Positions 55,241 to 64,000 of a stretch of 64,000 nt of DNA are shown piece by piece (within the stretch, counting starts at the first letter, position 1; every line of letters starts with the position of its first letter). The stretch is from Deltaproteobacteria bacterium (GTDB lineage: Bacteria; UBA10199; JACPAL01; JAHFST01), in NCBI GenBank assembly GCA_023265625.1, contig JAHFST010000011.1, forward strand, positions 57,526 through 121,525. The letters are read 5' to 3'. Below the pieces are notes generated by a model. The model searched no databases. It had not been told where the DNA came from and saw only the letters and a program-made list of their open reading frames with translations. A program made the translations under genes and the position numbers.

Positions 55241-56148
55241 AAAAAGATCTCTTATCGTTGTCTGATTTGACCCCCAAGGAAATTGCCACGTTGCTGCGTC
55301 GTGCGGCATTTCACAAAAAACAACGAAAACGCATTGGACCCAAGGCGGGCATGTCGATCCTTCGGGGTAAGTCGCTCGGGATGATCTTTGAAAAGGCCTC
55401 GACCCGGACCCGGGTTTCCTTTGAATTGGCGATGTATGAGTTGGGAGGGCACGCGGTTTGTCTAGATGGGAGTAGCAGTCAATTGAATCGGGGAGAGACT
55501 TATGCGGATACGGCGCGGGTCTTGGGGCGCTATGTCCATGGCATCATGATCCGAACCTATTTGCAAAAAAACCTGGAAGAGTTGGCCAAGGCGTCCGAGG
55601 TTCCGGTCATCAATGGACTCTCCGATCTGCATCACCCCTGTCAGGTCTTGACCGATCTCTTCACCGTACAATCTCACCAGAAGGATCTTGCAAAACTTAA
55701 GATTGCCTATGTTGGGGATGGTAACAACATGGCGAATAGCTGGATTGAGGCCGCTCATTTACTGAAATTTTCCCTTTTCATCGCCACCCCGAAAGGCTAT
55801 GAAGCGCCCGCCGAGATCGTGAAACGCTTTGGCGCAACGGTAAGATTCAGCCATGATCCCACCGAGGCGGTGCGTGGGGCCGATGTGGTGAACACGGACA
55901 CCTGGTTTTCGATGGGGCAAAAGGTGGAGGACGAAAAGCGCCAGGCCTTCAAGCCGTTTCAAGTCAATCGGGTATTGATGGGCTTGGCCAAAAAAGACGC
56001 CATCTTTTTGCACTGTCTCCCGGCGCATCGGGGGGAAGAGGTCACCGATGGGGTGCTCGATGGGCCGCAATCGGTGGTGTGGGAGCAGGCGGAGAATCGG
56101 TTGCATGTGCAGAAGGCGATTTTGGAGATGTTGTTGAGAAAATCATAA
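55237..56148 (+). CDS. argF: Ornithine carbamoyltransferase
   Basis: This 303-residue enzyme joins ornithine and carbamoyl phosphate to citrulline. EKASTRTRVSFELAM (STRTR), HPCQVLTDL (HPxQ), and HCLPAHRGEEV (HCLP) are the substrate loops. It starts inside the argD stop and ends in a palindromic repeat that separates it from argG. Confidence 0.95.
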   Translation: MKKDLLSLSDLTPKEIATLLRRAAFHKKQRKRIGPKAGMSILRGKSLGMIFEKASTRTRVSFELAMYELGGHAVCLDGSSSQLNRGETYADTARVLGRYVHGIMIRTYLQKNLEELAKASEVPVINGLSDLHHPCQVLTDLFTVQSHQKDLAKLKIAYVGDGNNMANSWIEAAHLLKFSLFIATPKGYEAPAEIVKRFGATVRFSHDPTEAVRGADVVNTDTWFSMGQKVEDEKRQAFKPFQVNRVLMGLAKKDAIFLHCLPAHRGEEVTDGVLDGPQSVVWEQAENRLHVQKAILEMLLRKS

Positions 56149-56233
56149 CACCCCCAACCCCCTCTTACCTTAAGAGGGGGCTAAAATGCCGTTGTCTCCC
56201 CCTCTTAGTATAAGAGGGGGTTGGGGGTGTTAT
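56147..56233. repeat. Intergenic palindromic repeat, CCCCTCTTA family (copy 2)
   Basis: Outer arms AACACCCCCAACCCCCTCTTA and TAAGAGGGGGTTGGGGGTGTT enclose a core with TAAGAGGGGG and CCCCCTCTTA. The whole is one long inverted repeat. It is related to 12719-12797. It fills the argF-argG gap, where it may terminate or process the transcript. Confidence 0.8.
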
Positions 56234-56246
56234 AGTAAGGAATCTG

Positions 56247-57443
56247 ATGACAAAAAACAAAATGAAAGTTGTTCTCGCCTATTCCGGCGGTCTCGATACC
56301 TCGATCATCATCAAGTGGTTGATCGAGCATTATGACTGCGAGGTGAGTGCTGTCATTATTGACTTAGGTCAAGAAGAAGGGCTGGAGGCCATCAAGGCGA
56401 AGGCCCTCAAGACGGGGGCCAAGACGGCCCATGTGATTGATGTGCGCGAGGAATTTGTGCGTGATTTTGTGTTCCCGATGTTGCGGGCCAATACGGTCTA
56501 TGAGGGTGGTTATCTGTTGGGGACATCGATTGCCCGACCGCTGATTGCCAAGAAGCAGATGGAGGTCCTCTCCCAGGAAAAGGCCGATGCCGTGGCCCAT
56601 GGGGCGACCGGCAAGGGAAATGACCAGGTACGTTTTGAATTGACCTATTATTCCATGAAACCGGATGTGAAGGTGATTGCCCCTTGGCGGGAGTGGGAAT
56701 TTAAGGGGCGGGCTGATTTGGTGGCCTACGCCGAAAAAAATGGGATCCCGGTCCCGGTCACGAAGGCCAAGCCTTACAGCTCGGATCGTAACCTCTTTCA
56801 TATCAGTTTTGAGGGAGGGATCTTGGAGGATCCGTGGTCGGAACCTCCCAAAGACATGTTTGTCTTGAGTTGCTCACCGGAGGAGGCGCCGAATACCCCT
56901 GTGTATGTGGAGATTGACTATGAAGCCGGGAACCCGGTGGCCCTCGATGGCAAAAAACTGTCTCCGGCGAATTTGTTGGCGCAGCTCAACCGCTTGGCGG
57001 GGGAACACGGGATTGGTCGGGCCGATATCATGGAGAATCGTTTTGTCGGGATGAAGAGCCGCGGCATCTATGAGACACCCGGTGGCACGGTCTTGCATGT
57101 GGCGCACAAGGCCTTGGAGGGATTGACCCTGGATCGCGAAGTGATGCACCTGCGCGACGGCCTGATCCCGCGTTATGCGGAGATGATTTATTACGGTTTT
57201 TGGTATGCCCCGGAGCGTGAGGTCTTGCAGAAACTCATTGATGAGTCTCAGGTAAATGTGAGCGGGACGGTTCGTTTGAAATTGTACAAGGGCAATTGCA
57301 CGGTGGCGGGACGCAAGTCGCCCAATTCACTCTTTAAGAAGGATATTGCGACTTTTGAGGCAGATACGGTTTACAACCAGAAGGATGCGGAGGGATTTAT
57401 TCGTTTGAACGCATTGCGGTTAAAATTAAGGAAAACACAATGA
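56247..57443 (+). CDS. argG: Argininosuccinate synthase
   Basis: This 398-residue enzyme ligates citrulline and aspartate with [19 protein letters not shown] is the PP-loop; [16 protein letters not shown] and [15 protein letters not shown] [10 protein letters not shown] are family blocks. The stop overlaps the next gene by four bases. argH is not in the window. Confidence 0.95.
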   Translation: MTKNKMKVVLAYSGGLDTSIIIKWLIEHYDCEVSAVIIDLGQEEGLEAIKAKALKTGAKTAHVIDVREEFVRDFVFPMLRANTVYEGGYLLGTSIARPLIAKKQMEVLSQEKADAVAHGATGKGNDQVRFELTYYSMKPDVKVIAPWREWEFKGRADLVAYAEKNGIPVPVTKAKPYSSDRNLFHISFEGGILEDPWSEPPKDMFVLSCSPEEAPNTPVYVEIDYEAGNPVALDGKKLSPANLLAQLNRLAGEHGIGRADIMENRFVGMKSRGIYETPGGTVLHVAHKALEGLTLDREVMHLRDGLIPRYAEMIYYGFWYAPEREVLQKLIDESQVNVSGTVRLKLYKGNCTVAGRKSPNSLFKKDIATFEADTVYNQKDAEGFIRLNALRLKLRKTQ

Positions 57444-58579
57444 ACAAATATCGATTATTTGCCCCCGGCCCGACACCGGTCGCCGATGAGATCGCCCTCG
57501 AGATGGCCGGCCCCATCATCCATCACCGTACCAAGGAATTTGAAAAAATAGTGGCGGAGGTTCGGGATGGTCTCAAGTGGCTGTTTCAAACCAAGCAAGA
57601 GGTCATGTTGTTGGCCTCCTCCGGGACGGGGGCGATGGAGTCGGCGATTATCAATACGCTGAACGCCGGTGATCAAGTGATCGTTGTGGATGGTGGCAAG
57701 TTTGGCGAACGTTGGTGGAAACTGGCCCAGGCCCATGGGATCAAGCCGGAGATTATCAAGGTGCCCTGGGGCGAGGCGGTGGACCCGAAGGAGATTGAGA
57801 CTCGGTTGCAAACGGGAAAATATCGGGCCGTGTTTGTGCAGGCCTCGGAGAGTTCCACCGGGGTGTATCATCCCATTCGCGAGATCGCCGCCTTGACCAA
57901 GGGGCGTGAGGATGTCTTGTGCGTCGTTGATGCCATCTCGGCGCTCGGGGCGGTTAATCTTCCGATGGACGAGTGGGGCATTGATATGCTGATCGCGGGA
58001 TCGCAAAAGGCATTGTCGCTCCCGCCGGGGTTGGCCTTCATTGCCCTTTCGTCGAAGGCTTGGAAGTTTGCCGAGAGCTCCAAACTTCCGAAATTTTATT
58101 TTGATCTGAAACGCGAATTGAAAAATATCCAGACAAATCAATCTGCCTTTACTCCGGCTATCTCATTGGTCATTGGTTTGCGTAAGGCGCTCGAGATGAT
58201 GCGGGAGGAGGGGTTGGAACAACTTTTTGCCCGGCATGATCGGTTGGCCCGTGCCACCCGTGAGGGGATGAAGGCGCTTGGCTTGAAGATTTATGCCAAG
58301 GTACCGGTCAATTCATTGACGGCGGTGCAGGTACCAGAGGGGATGGATGCGCAGAAGATTTATAAAATCTTGCAGGACAAGTTTAACATGACGATTGCCG
58401 GGGGGCAGGATGCGGCCAAGGGGAAGATCTTCCGGATTGCCCATCTCGGTTGGTTTGATGACCTGGATATGGTCACCGTTGTTGGGGCCGTGGAATTGGC
58501 CTTGGCCGAGTTGGGTCATAAGTTTGAGTTGGGTAGTGGGGTGGGGGCGGTGTTGAAGGTGTTGCGGGAAAAACATTGA
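57440..58579 (+). CDS. Class V aminotransferase, serine/alanine-glyoxylate type
   Basis: This 379-residue PLP enzyme begins [10 protein letters not shown], typical of the class V alanine-glyoxylate and serine aminotransferases. [12 protein letters not shown] holds the PLP lysine, [12 protein letters not shown] the cofactor loop and [10 protein letters not shown] the Asp. It is directly upstream of serA, so it probably provides the phosphoserine aminotransferase step of serine synthesis, a role several members of this family have. The sequence alone does not exclude serine-glyoxylate activity. Confidence 0.87.
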   Translation: MNKYRLFAPGPTPVADEIALEMAGPIIHHRTKEFEKIVAEVRDGLKWLFQTKQEVMLLASSGTGAMESAIINTLNAGDQVIVVDGGKFGERWWKLAQAHGIKPEIIKVPWGEAVDPKEIETRLQTGKYRAVFVQASESSTGVYHPIREIAALTKGREDVLCVVDAISALGAVNLPMDEWGIDMLIAGSQKALSLPPGLAFIALSSKAWKFAESSKLPKFYFDLKRELKNIQTNQSAFTPAISLVIGLRKALEMMREEGLEQLFARHDRLARATREGMKALGLKIYAKVPVNSLTAVQVPEGMDAQKIYKILQDKFNMTIAGGQDAAKGKIFRIAHLGWFDDLDMVTVVGAVELALAELGHKFELGSGVGAVLKVLREKH

Positions 58580-58585
58580 AATTGT

Positions 58586-58646
58586 AGGGGCAGACCCATG
58601 TGTCTGCCCCAATTGGAGGAGGGCGCACACACGGGTGCGCCCCTAC
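58586..58646. repeat. TAGGGGC palindromic repeat (copy D), double hairpin
   Basis: GTAGGGGCAGAC...GTCTGCCCC is followed by GGGCGCACAC...GTGCGCCCCTAC. Outer arms GTAGGGGC and GCCCCTAC match the family. Two hairpins lie between the aminotransferase and serA. This copy supplies no stop codon. Confidence 0.8.
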
Positions 58647-58657
58647 ATAAGGACAAT

Positions 58658-60237
58658 ATGCCAAAAATCTTAGTCAGCGACAAATTATCCGAACAAGGCC
58701 TGGCCATTCTAAAAGCGGCCCCGGGGCTTCAAGTGGATTCAAAGACCGGGCTGAAGCCCGAAGAGCTCTGCGCCATCATTGGTGATTACGACGGATTGAT
58801 CATCCGCAGTTCCACGAAGGTCACTCCCGCCGTGGTGGTGGCTGGCAAGAATTTGAAGGCGATTGGACGTGCTGGGATTGGGGTGGATAATGTGGATCTT
58901 CCCTCGGCGACCAAACATGGGATCGTGGTGATGAATACCCCCTCCGGCAATGCGGTGACCACCGCGGAACATGCCCTTGCGATGATGTTCGCCATCTGTC
59001 GCAAGATTCCCCAGGCGACGGCTTCCATGCGAGGTGGCAAGTGGGAGAAGGGGAAATTTACCGGCAGCGAGCTGTGCAATAAGAAACTGGGGATTGTGGG
59101 AGTCGGAAATATTGGTCGCATCGTCGCGGATCGTGCCCTGGGTTTAAAGATGCAGGTGATCGGTTATGACCCTTTCTTGTCGGTGGAAGCCGCGGAAAAA
59201 TTGGGGATCACGCTGGTTGAACTTCCCGATTTGTTTAAACAGGCCGACATCATCACCATTCATGTCCCTTTGAGTGAGAAGACCAAGTATTTGATCAACA
59301 AGGACTCCTTTCGGTTGATGAAGAAGGGTGTGTATCTCATCAACTGCGCCCGTGGAGGCCTGGTGCATGAGGGAGATTTGGTCGCGGCCATTCAGGAGGG
59401 GATTGTGGCGGGCGTTGCCTTGGATGTTTTTGAACAAGAGCCCCCTCCAGCCGATCATCCGCTCCTAAAAATGGAGCAAGTTATTTTCACCCCGCATTTG
59501 GGAGCGGCCACCGATGAGGCCCAGGAGAAGGTGGCGATTGAGGTGGCGGAGTTGATGGTTGATTTTTTCACCAAAGAAACGGTGCGCAATGCGGTTAATT
59601 TCCCCTCGGTGAGCGGCGAGGCGGCGCGGGTGTTGCGGCCCTTTATTGAATTGGCGGAGAAGTTGGGCAGTCTCCATGGACAGATGAGCAGCAAATTGCC
59701 GCAAGAAGTAATCATCGAGTATAGCGGACAAATCTTGAACTACAATTTGGCCCCGGTGACACAGGCCCTGCTCAAGGGACTCTTGACGCCGATGGTGAGC
59801 GATGTCTCGGTCAATTATGTCAACGCCCCGATGGTGGCCAAGGAGCGCGGACTCAAGGTGGTGGAGTCAAAGGTCAGCGAGGACGAGGACTTTGCGAATC
59901 TGGTGGCCGTGACTATTCGCAGTGGCAAAGAATCGCGCCGGATTTCTGGGACGATCTTTGGCAAGAGCAATCCCCGTTTGGTGCAAATCGATGATTTTTA
60001 TTTAGAGGCGCTTCCGTCCGGGACGATCTTGGTGGTGCACAATCATGATCGCCCGGGGGTTATCGGCAACATCGGAACTTACTTGGGCAAGAATAAGATC
60101 AATATTTCCCGGATGCAGCTGGGATTGACGAAGGAAGAGGCGATTGCCTTGTACAATGTGGAAGGGGATGTGACCGCGGAGATCCTGCAAGGGTTGGAGA
60201 AATTGCCGGATATTGTTTCCGTGAAAAAGGTTGTTCT

Positions 60238-60241
<4 letters not shown>
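58658..60241 (+). CDS. serA: D-3-phosphoglycerate dehydrogenase
   Basis: The protein has 527 residues from ATG 58658 with AAGGA just upstream; an earlier in-frame ATG lies in the repeat. SerA oxidises 3-phosphoglycerate with NAD, the first step to serine. GVGNIGRIVADRA is the NAD site, NCARGGLVHE and FTPHLGAATDEAQ carry Arg and His. The middle ASB-like domain and C-terminal ACT domain (LVVHNHDRPGVIGNIG) make this the long, serine-regulated type. The TAG stop is supplied by repeat copy E. Confidence 0.95.
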
Positions 60242-61603
<1,362 letters not shown>

Positions 61604-61651
61604 CCGGCTTCAAAACAAGCAACTTTAATTCATGATGGGCGAGGAATGGGA

Positions 61652-62857
61652 ATGTCCGCTCTGTCAAAGTTAGCAGGTCCATTACGCCCCTTGCTTGCGC
61701 AGTTATCAGCTCAGGGGGCAACTCTCACTTGCGCGGATGATCCCGCAAGGCATGTGTTATTGCGTGATCTTGGTTTAAAGTTTCTCGCGGTTGCTCGTGA
61801 AGCCATGAAGGCGACGACAGGGAATGCTGCACAGGATGGGCGGAGATTTATTGCCGGTTCCCATCTGTGGATTGTGGATTCTGTGGGGCGTGCGCTGGGG
61901 ACGGGACAAGCGGCACACGAGGTTAAGATTGAATTGATGGGGCACGCACTCTCCGCACAATTGGAGGCACACTTTCCGTTGACCCGAGAACTGGCCTTTC
62001 TCGACCCGGTGGAGTCAGTGACTGAGCTGGATGCAGGGGTGAGAGGGGTCGCTCTGGCTTGTTTGTTGCGAACTCGGGATCGTCTTTTGCGTACTGCGGT
62101 GGCGGCCCATGTCGGGGTTTCCAAGGTATTTGAGCCTTACGGAGATTTTTTTGTCGATATGGCTAGGCATCGTGGCACCCTGACTGAATGGAATCAAGTT
62201 CATGCCGGCGAGGTTAGAGCTGTTAAAAGTCTCTTTGGGCGACAACCGGCTTTAGGGCTTGCCTACCGAACAGCTGAAGCGCCTTTGGCATTGCGGCTTC
62301 CTTGCCGGTCTCGTTCTATTACTAGGAGCGAGGCAGAAGCGATGATGCCTGCGTTATTAAAATTACAGCAGAAGGTTTATGAGCCGGCCCGGCAGGAGAC
62401 TCGTGAAAGTATTCTCAGGGCCCTTGAACCGGGAGGGATTGCCGTGATTGTGGAGGCTATCAAGAGTGATGGATCAGCGCTCTTGGTGGGATGCACGCTG
62501 GCTTGCCCCCTGGAGGCGGTGGATCATGTGGATGGTCCCAGGCAGGATCCCAATCGAGGCCAATATAACACCCTTTACTCCATTGATGTGACCGTGGATC
62601 CCGATTACCGTGGTCGTGGTCTGGGTGAGGCCTTGAAACGTGGGCAGATTGAGTGTGCTAGAAAAATGAAAAATGGGAATGAATTGCCTCGTTACCAATT
62701 TATCACCAGTCGAAATAGGCTTGATGGCGCTGGGACAGCCGCCCTAGAGATGGCTGCGATCAATGGCGTATTGGGGGCCGCTGTTGTGGCTGAACTTAAT
62801 CATCAGTACGAAGGAGAAGGTCGGGCCCAGTATGTTCGGATTACTTTGAACCCTTGA
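61652..62857 (+). CDS. Hypothetical protein with C-terminal GNAT acetyltransferase domain
   Basis: This protein of about 401 residues starts at ATG 61652, six bases after AGGA (ATG 61646 is also possible). Residues from about 300 on form a GNAT fold: YSIDVTVDPDYRGRGLGEALKR is the acetyl-CoA loop (RGRGLG). The first 220 residues are of unknown type, helical, with no membrane segment. The substrate is unknown. The 3' end overlaps convergent trmJ by 17 bases. Confidence 0.75.
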   Translation: MSALSKLAGPLRPLLAQLSAQGATLTCADDPARHVLLRDLGLKFLAVAREAMKATTGNAAQDGRRFIAGSHLWIVDSVGRALGTGQAAHEVKIELMGHALSAQLEAHFPLTRELAFLDPVESVTELDAGVRGVALACLLRTRDRLLRTAVAAHVGVSKVFEPYGDFFVDMARHRGTLTEWNQVHAGEVRAVKSLFGRQPALGLAYRTAEAPLALRLPCRSRSITRSEAEAMMPALLKLQQKVYEPARQETRESILRALEPGGIAVIVEAIKSDGSALLVGCTLACPLEAVDHVDGPRQDPNRGQYNTLYSIDVTVDPDYRGRGLGEALKRGQIECARKMKNGNELPRYQFITSRNRLDGAGTAALEMAAINGVLGAAVVAELNHQYEGEGRAQYVRITLNP

Positions 62858-63560
62858 GAGTCAAGATTTGCCGCCAGATACCGCGCAGGATTCTTACCTC
62901 ACGGGCCGTTGGGTGGGCACGGCCGAGCAGGGCGCGTAGGGTTCGCATCATGTGGAAGTGGTGTTCGTCCTGAAAGAATTTAATGGCCACCAAGGCCTGC
63001 TCGAGTTGTTGATACATCCCTTCCATCTCTTCATTTTTTGCGAGCGGGCTCTTTTTGAAGGAGGGACTGGTTGATTTTAGATCCCGTTTGGAAAAAAGCT
63101 CGTAGGCAATCACCATGACCGACTGAGCCAGATTAAGTGAGGCGAGGTCTGGGCTGGAAGGGATGGTGACGACCCGATGACAATGGGATATCTCCTCATT
63201 GGTGAGTCCTCGTTCCTCGGCCCCAAAGAGGATGCCTATCTGGCTTTGTGGGGGCTGTTCTGAGATGAGGGCATGAAGTTCATTAGCCCAGATGAAATCA
63301 CGGCGATGTTTGCCTTCTCGTCGTGAGGTGCCAATCAAAAAATGAAACTCCTTGATGGCCGCGGGCAAGTCGTCAAAGATTTCCGCCTTGTTTAGGATAT
63401 TTTTGGCGTCAACCGCCAGCCTGAGCGCCTCCGGGTGTTCCGGCAGGGCCCCCGGACGAACGAGGATGAGTCGTGACAGGCCCATATTTTTCATGGCCCT
63501 GGCCACCGAACCAATATTCCCCGCATAACGGGGTCTCACTAGCACAATAGAGACGTTCAT
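62841..63560 (-). CDS. trmJ: tRNA (cytidine/uridine-2'-O-) methyltransferase TrmJ
   Basis: This 239-residue SPOUT enzyme methylates the ribose at position 32 of certain tRNAs. SIVLVRPRYAGNIGSVARAMKNMG at the start, LFGAEERGLTNEE, and IPSSPDLASLNLAQSVMV (knot and SAM site) are diagnostic. It is convergent with the GNAT gene and four bases after, on the same strand as, the surface-protein gene upstream. Confidence 0.94.
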   Translation of the reverse strand: MNVSIVLVRPRYAGNIGSVARAMKNMGLSRLILVRPGALPEHPEALRLAVDAKNILNKAEIFDDLPAAIKEFHFLIGTSRREGKHRRDFIWANELHALISEQPPQSQIGILFGAEERGLTNEEISHCHRVVTIPSSPDLASLNLAQSVMVIAYELFSKRDLKSTSPSFKKSPLAKNEEMEGMYQQLEQALVAIKFFQDEHHFHMMRTLRALLGRAHPTAREVRILRGIWRQILTLKGSK

Positions 63561-63563
63561 TAT

Positions 63564-64000
63564 TTAGCGAGATGAAGTTTTACGTCGTAAATAGATAAGT
63601 CCCAAGAAGGGTAAGAAGACCAGCGCAATGCCTTTGTGATGCTGGCCAACAGGGGAAGTGGTCATCAAGGTGCAACCATTCCCAGCAACCATCCACATGT
63701 CAGGCGTACTGGCGGATGATTGTGGCGCTGTCTGAGGCTGTTCTCCCTCGGGAGTTACTGGGGCTTCTGGTAGGAAGTCGGTATCGCCGCCTCCACTTGT
63801 AGCTGTGCCACCATCCCCTGGGGGGGATACCGCAGGGGTTAGATCGACAGTGGTTGTACCAGCAGTCGTTGTTCCATCGGTAGTTGTTCCAGCCGTGGTA
63901 GTTCCTGAGGTTGTCGTTCCATCGGTAGTTGTTCCAACTGTGGTAGTTCCCGAGGTTGTTGTTCCATCGGTGGTTGTACCAACTGTGGTAGTTCCCGAGG
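63564..64000 (-). CDS. C-terminus of a surface protein with TTTG-rich repeats and a sorting-like tail
   Basis: A frame entering from the right edge ends at TAA 63564. It holds a Thr-rich region of five-residue repeats (TTTGD, TTTGV, TTTGS) with a 45-base DNA period, then a Pro/Gly/Glu-rich spacer. The C-terminus is GNGCTLM, about 12 residues later KGIALVFLPFLGLIYL and then RRKTSSR. A Cys, a hydrophobic helix and a basic end resemble MYXO-CTERM-like anchors, so the protein is probably exported and cell-surface bound. The N-terminus and true function lie outside the window. Confidence 0.72.
   Translation of the reverse strand, partial: SGTTTVGTTTDGTTTSGTTTVGTTTDGTTTSGTTTAGTTTDGTTTAGTTTVDLTPAVSPPGDGGTATSGGGDTDFLPEAPVTPEGEQPQTAPQSSASTPDMWMVAGNGCTLMTTSPVGQHHKGIALVFLPFLGLIYLRRKTSSR

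Noticed and set aside
63841..64000. Tandem repeat that could look like a CRISPR array
   Set aside because: The period is 45 bases in frame with a Thr-rich protein; no spacers of unrelated sequence lie between the units.

Overview
The window is a typical bacterial chromosome segment: dense, mostly intron-free coding on both strands, many 4-base start/stop overlaps, and moderate GC with AT-rich islands. A lipobox lipoprotein, a DciA-type helicase loader, QueG, a proteobacterial-type GshA, GlnE, HpnD/HpnE, TldD/TldE and a C-terminal anchor-like tail all suggest a Gram-negative bacterium, perhaps an environmental lineage once placed in the Deltaproteobacteria. That placement is inference. I recognised no rRNA, tRNA, CRISPR array, prophage or insertion sequence.

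Layout. 1-3.8 kb: minus-strand accessory genes (a PD-(D/E)xK-like protein cut by the window edge, a secreted SNase-like nuclease, an unknown protein, and a Ser/Thr kinase with TPR-like repeats). 4-11.8 kb: an AAA_14/DUF4143 ATPase, an acyl-CoA synthetase, two toxin-antitoxin (TA) pairs, a large unknown protein and an interrupted HExxH protein, with decayed TA and ATPase fragments between them. 11.8-13.9 kb: queG, a zinc-ribbon membrane protein, dciA-like and dksA/traR-like genes. 13.9-22.4 kb: eight overlapping minus-strand genes (HAD, nucleotidyltransferase, rhomboid, Fe-S nuclease, UvrD-like helicase, glnE in two ORFs, gshA). 22.4-32.6 kb: an AT-rich surface-glycan cluster with UDP-glucuronate and UDP-xylose synthesis, a polyprenyl-phosphate sugar synthase and several membrane glycosyltransferases. 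32.6-41.7 kb: lipid-related genes (hpnD, hpnE, a radical SAM protein resembling tetraether/membrane-spanning lipid synthases, a CDP-alcohol phosphatidyltransferase) with greA and regulators. 41.8-53.9 kb: eno, rimI, a pyrD-like gene, three more TA pairs, a B12-type radical SAM protein, tldD/tldE and a possible HopA1-like protein. 54-61.6 kb: argD-argF-argG, a class V aminotransferase, serA and purA. 61.6-64 kb: a GNAT protein, trmJ, and the C-terminus of a Thr-rich surface protein with a sorting-signal-like tail.

The most notable signals are the radical SAM protein next to lipid head-group and isoprenoid genes; a palindromic TAGGGG...CCCCTA repeat family whose arms supply the stop codons of flanking genes; an apparent ATT start codon for hpnE; glnE divided exactly between its two catalytic halves; and a deleted duplicate of a TA module whose scar supplies the last codons and stop of the acyl-CoA synthetase gene.
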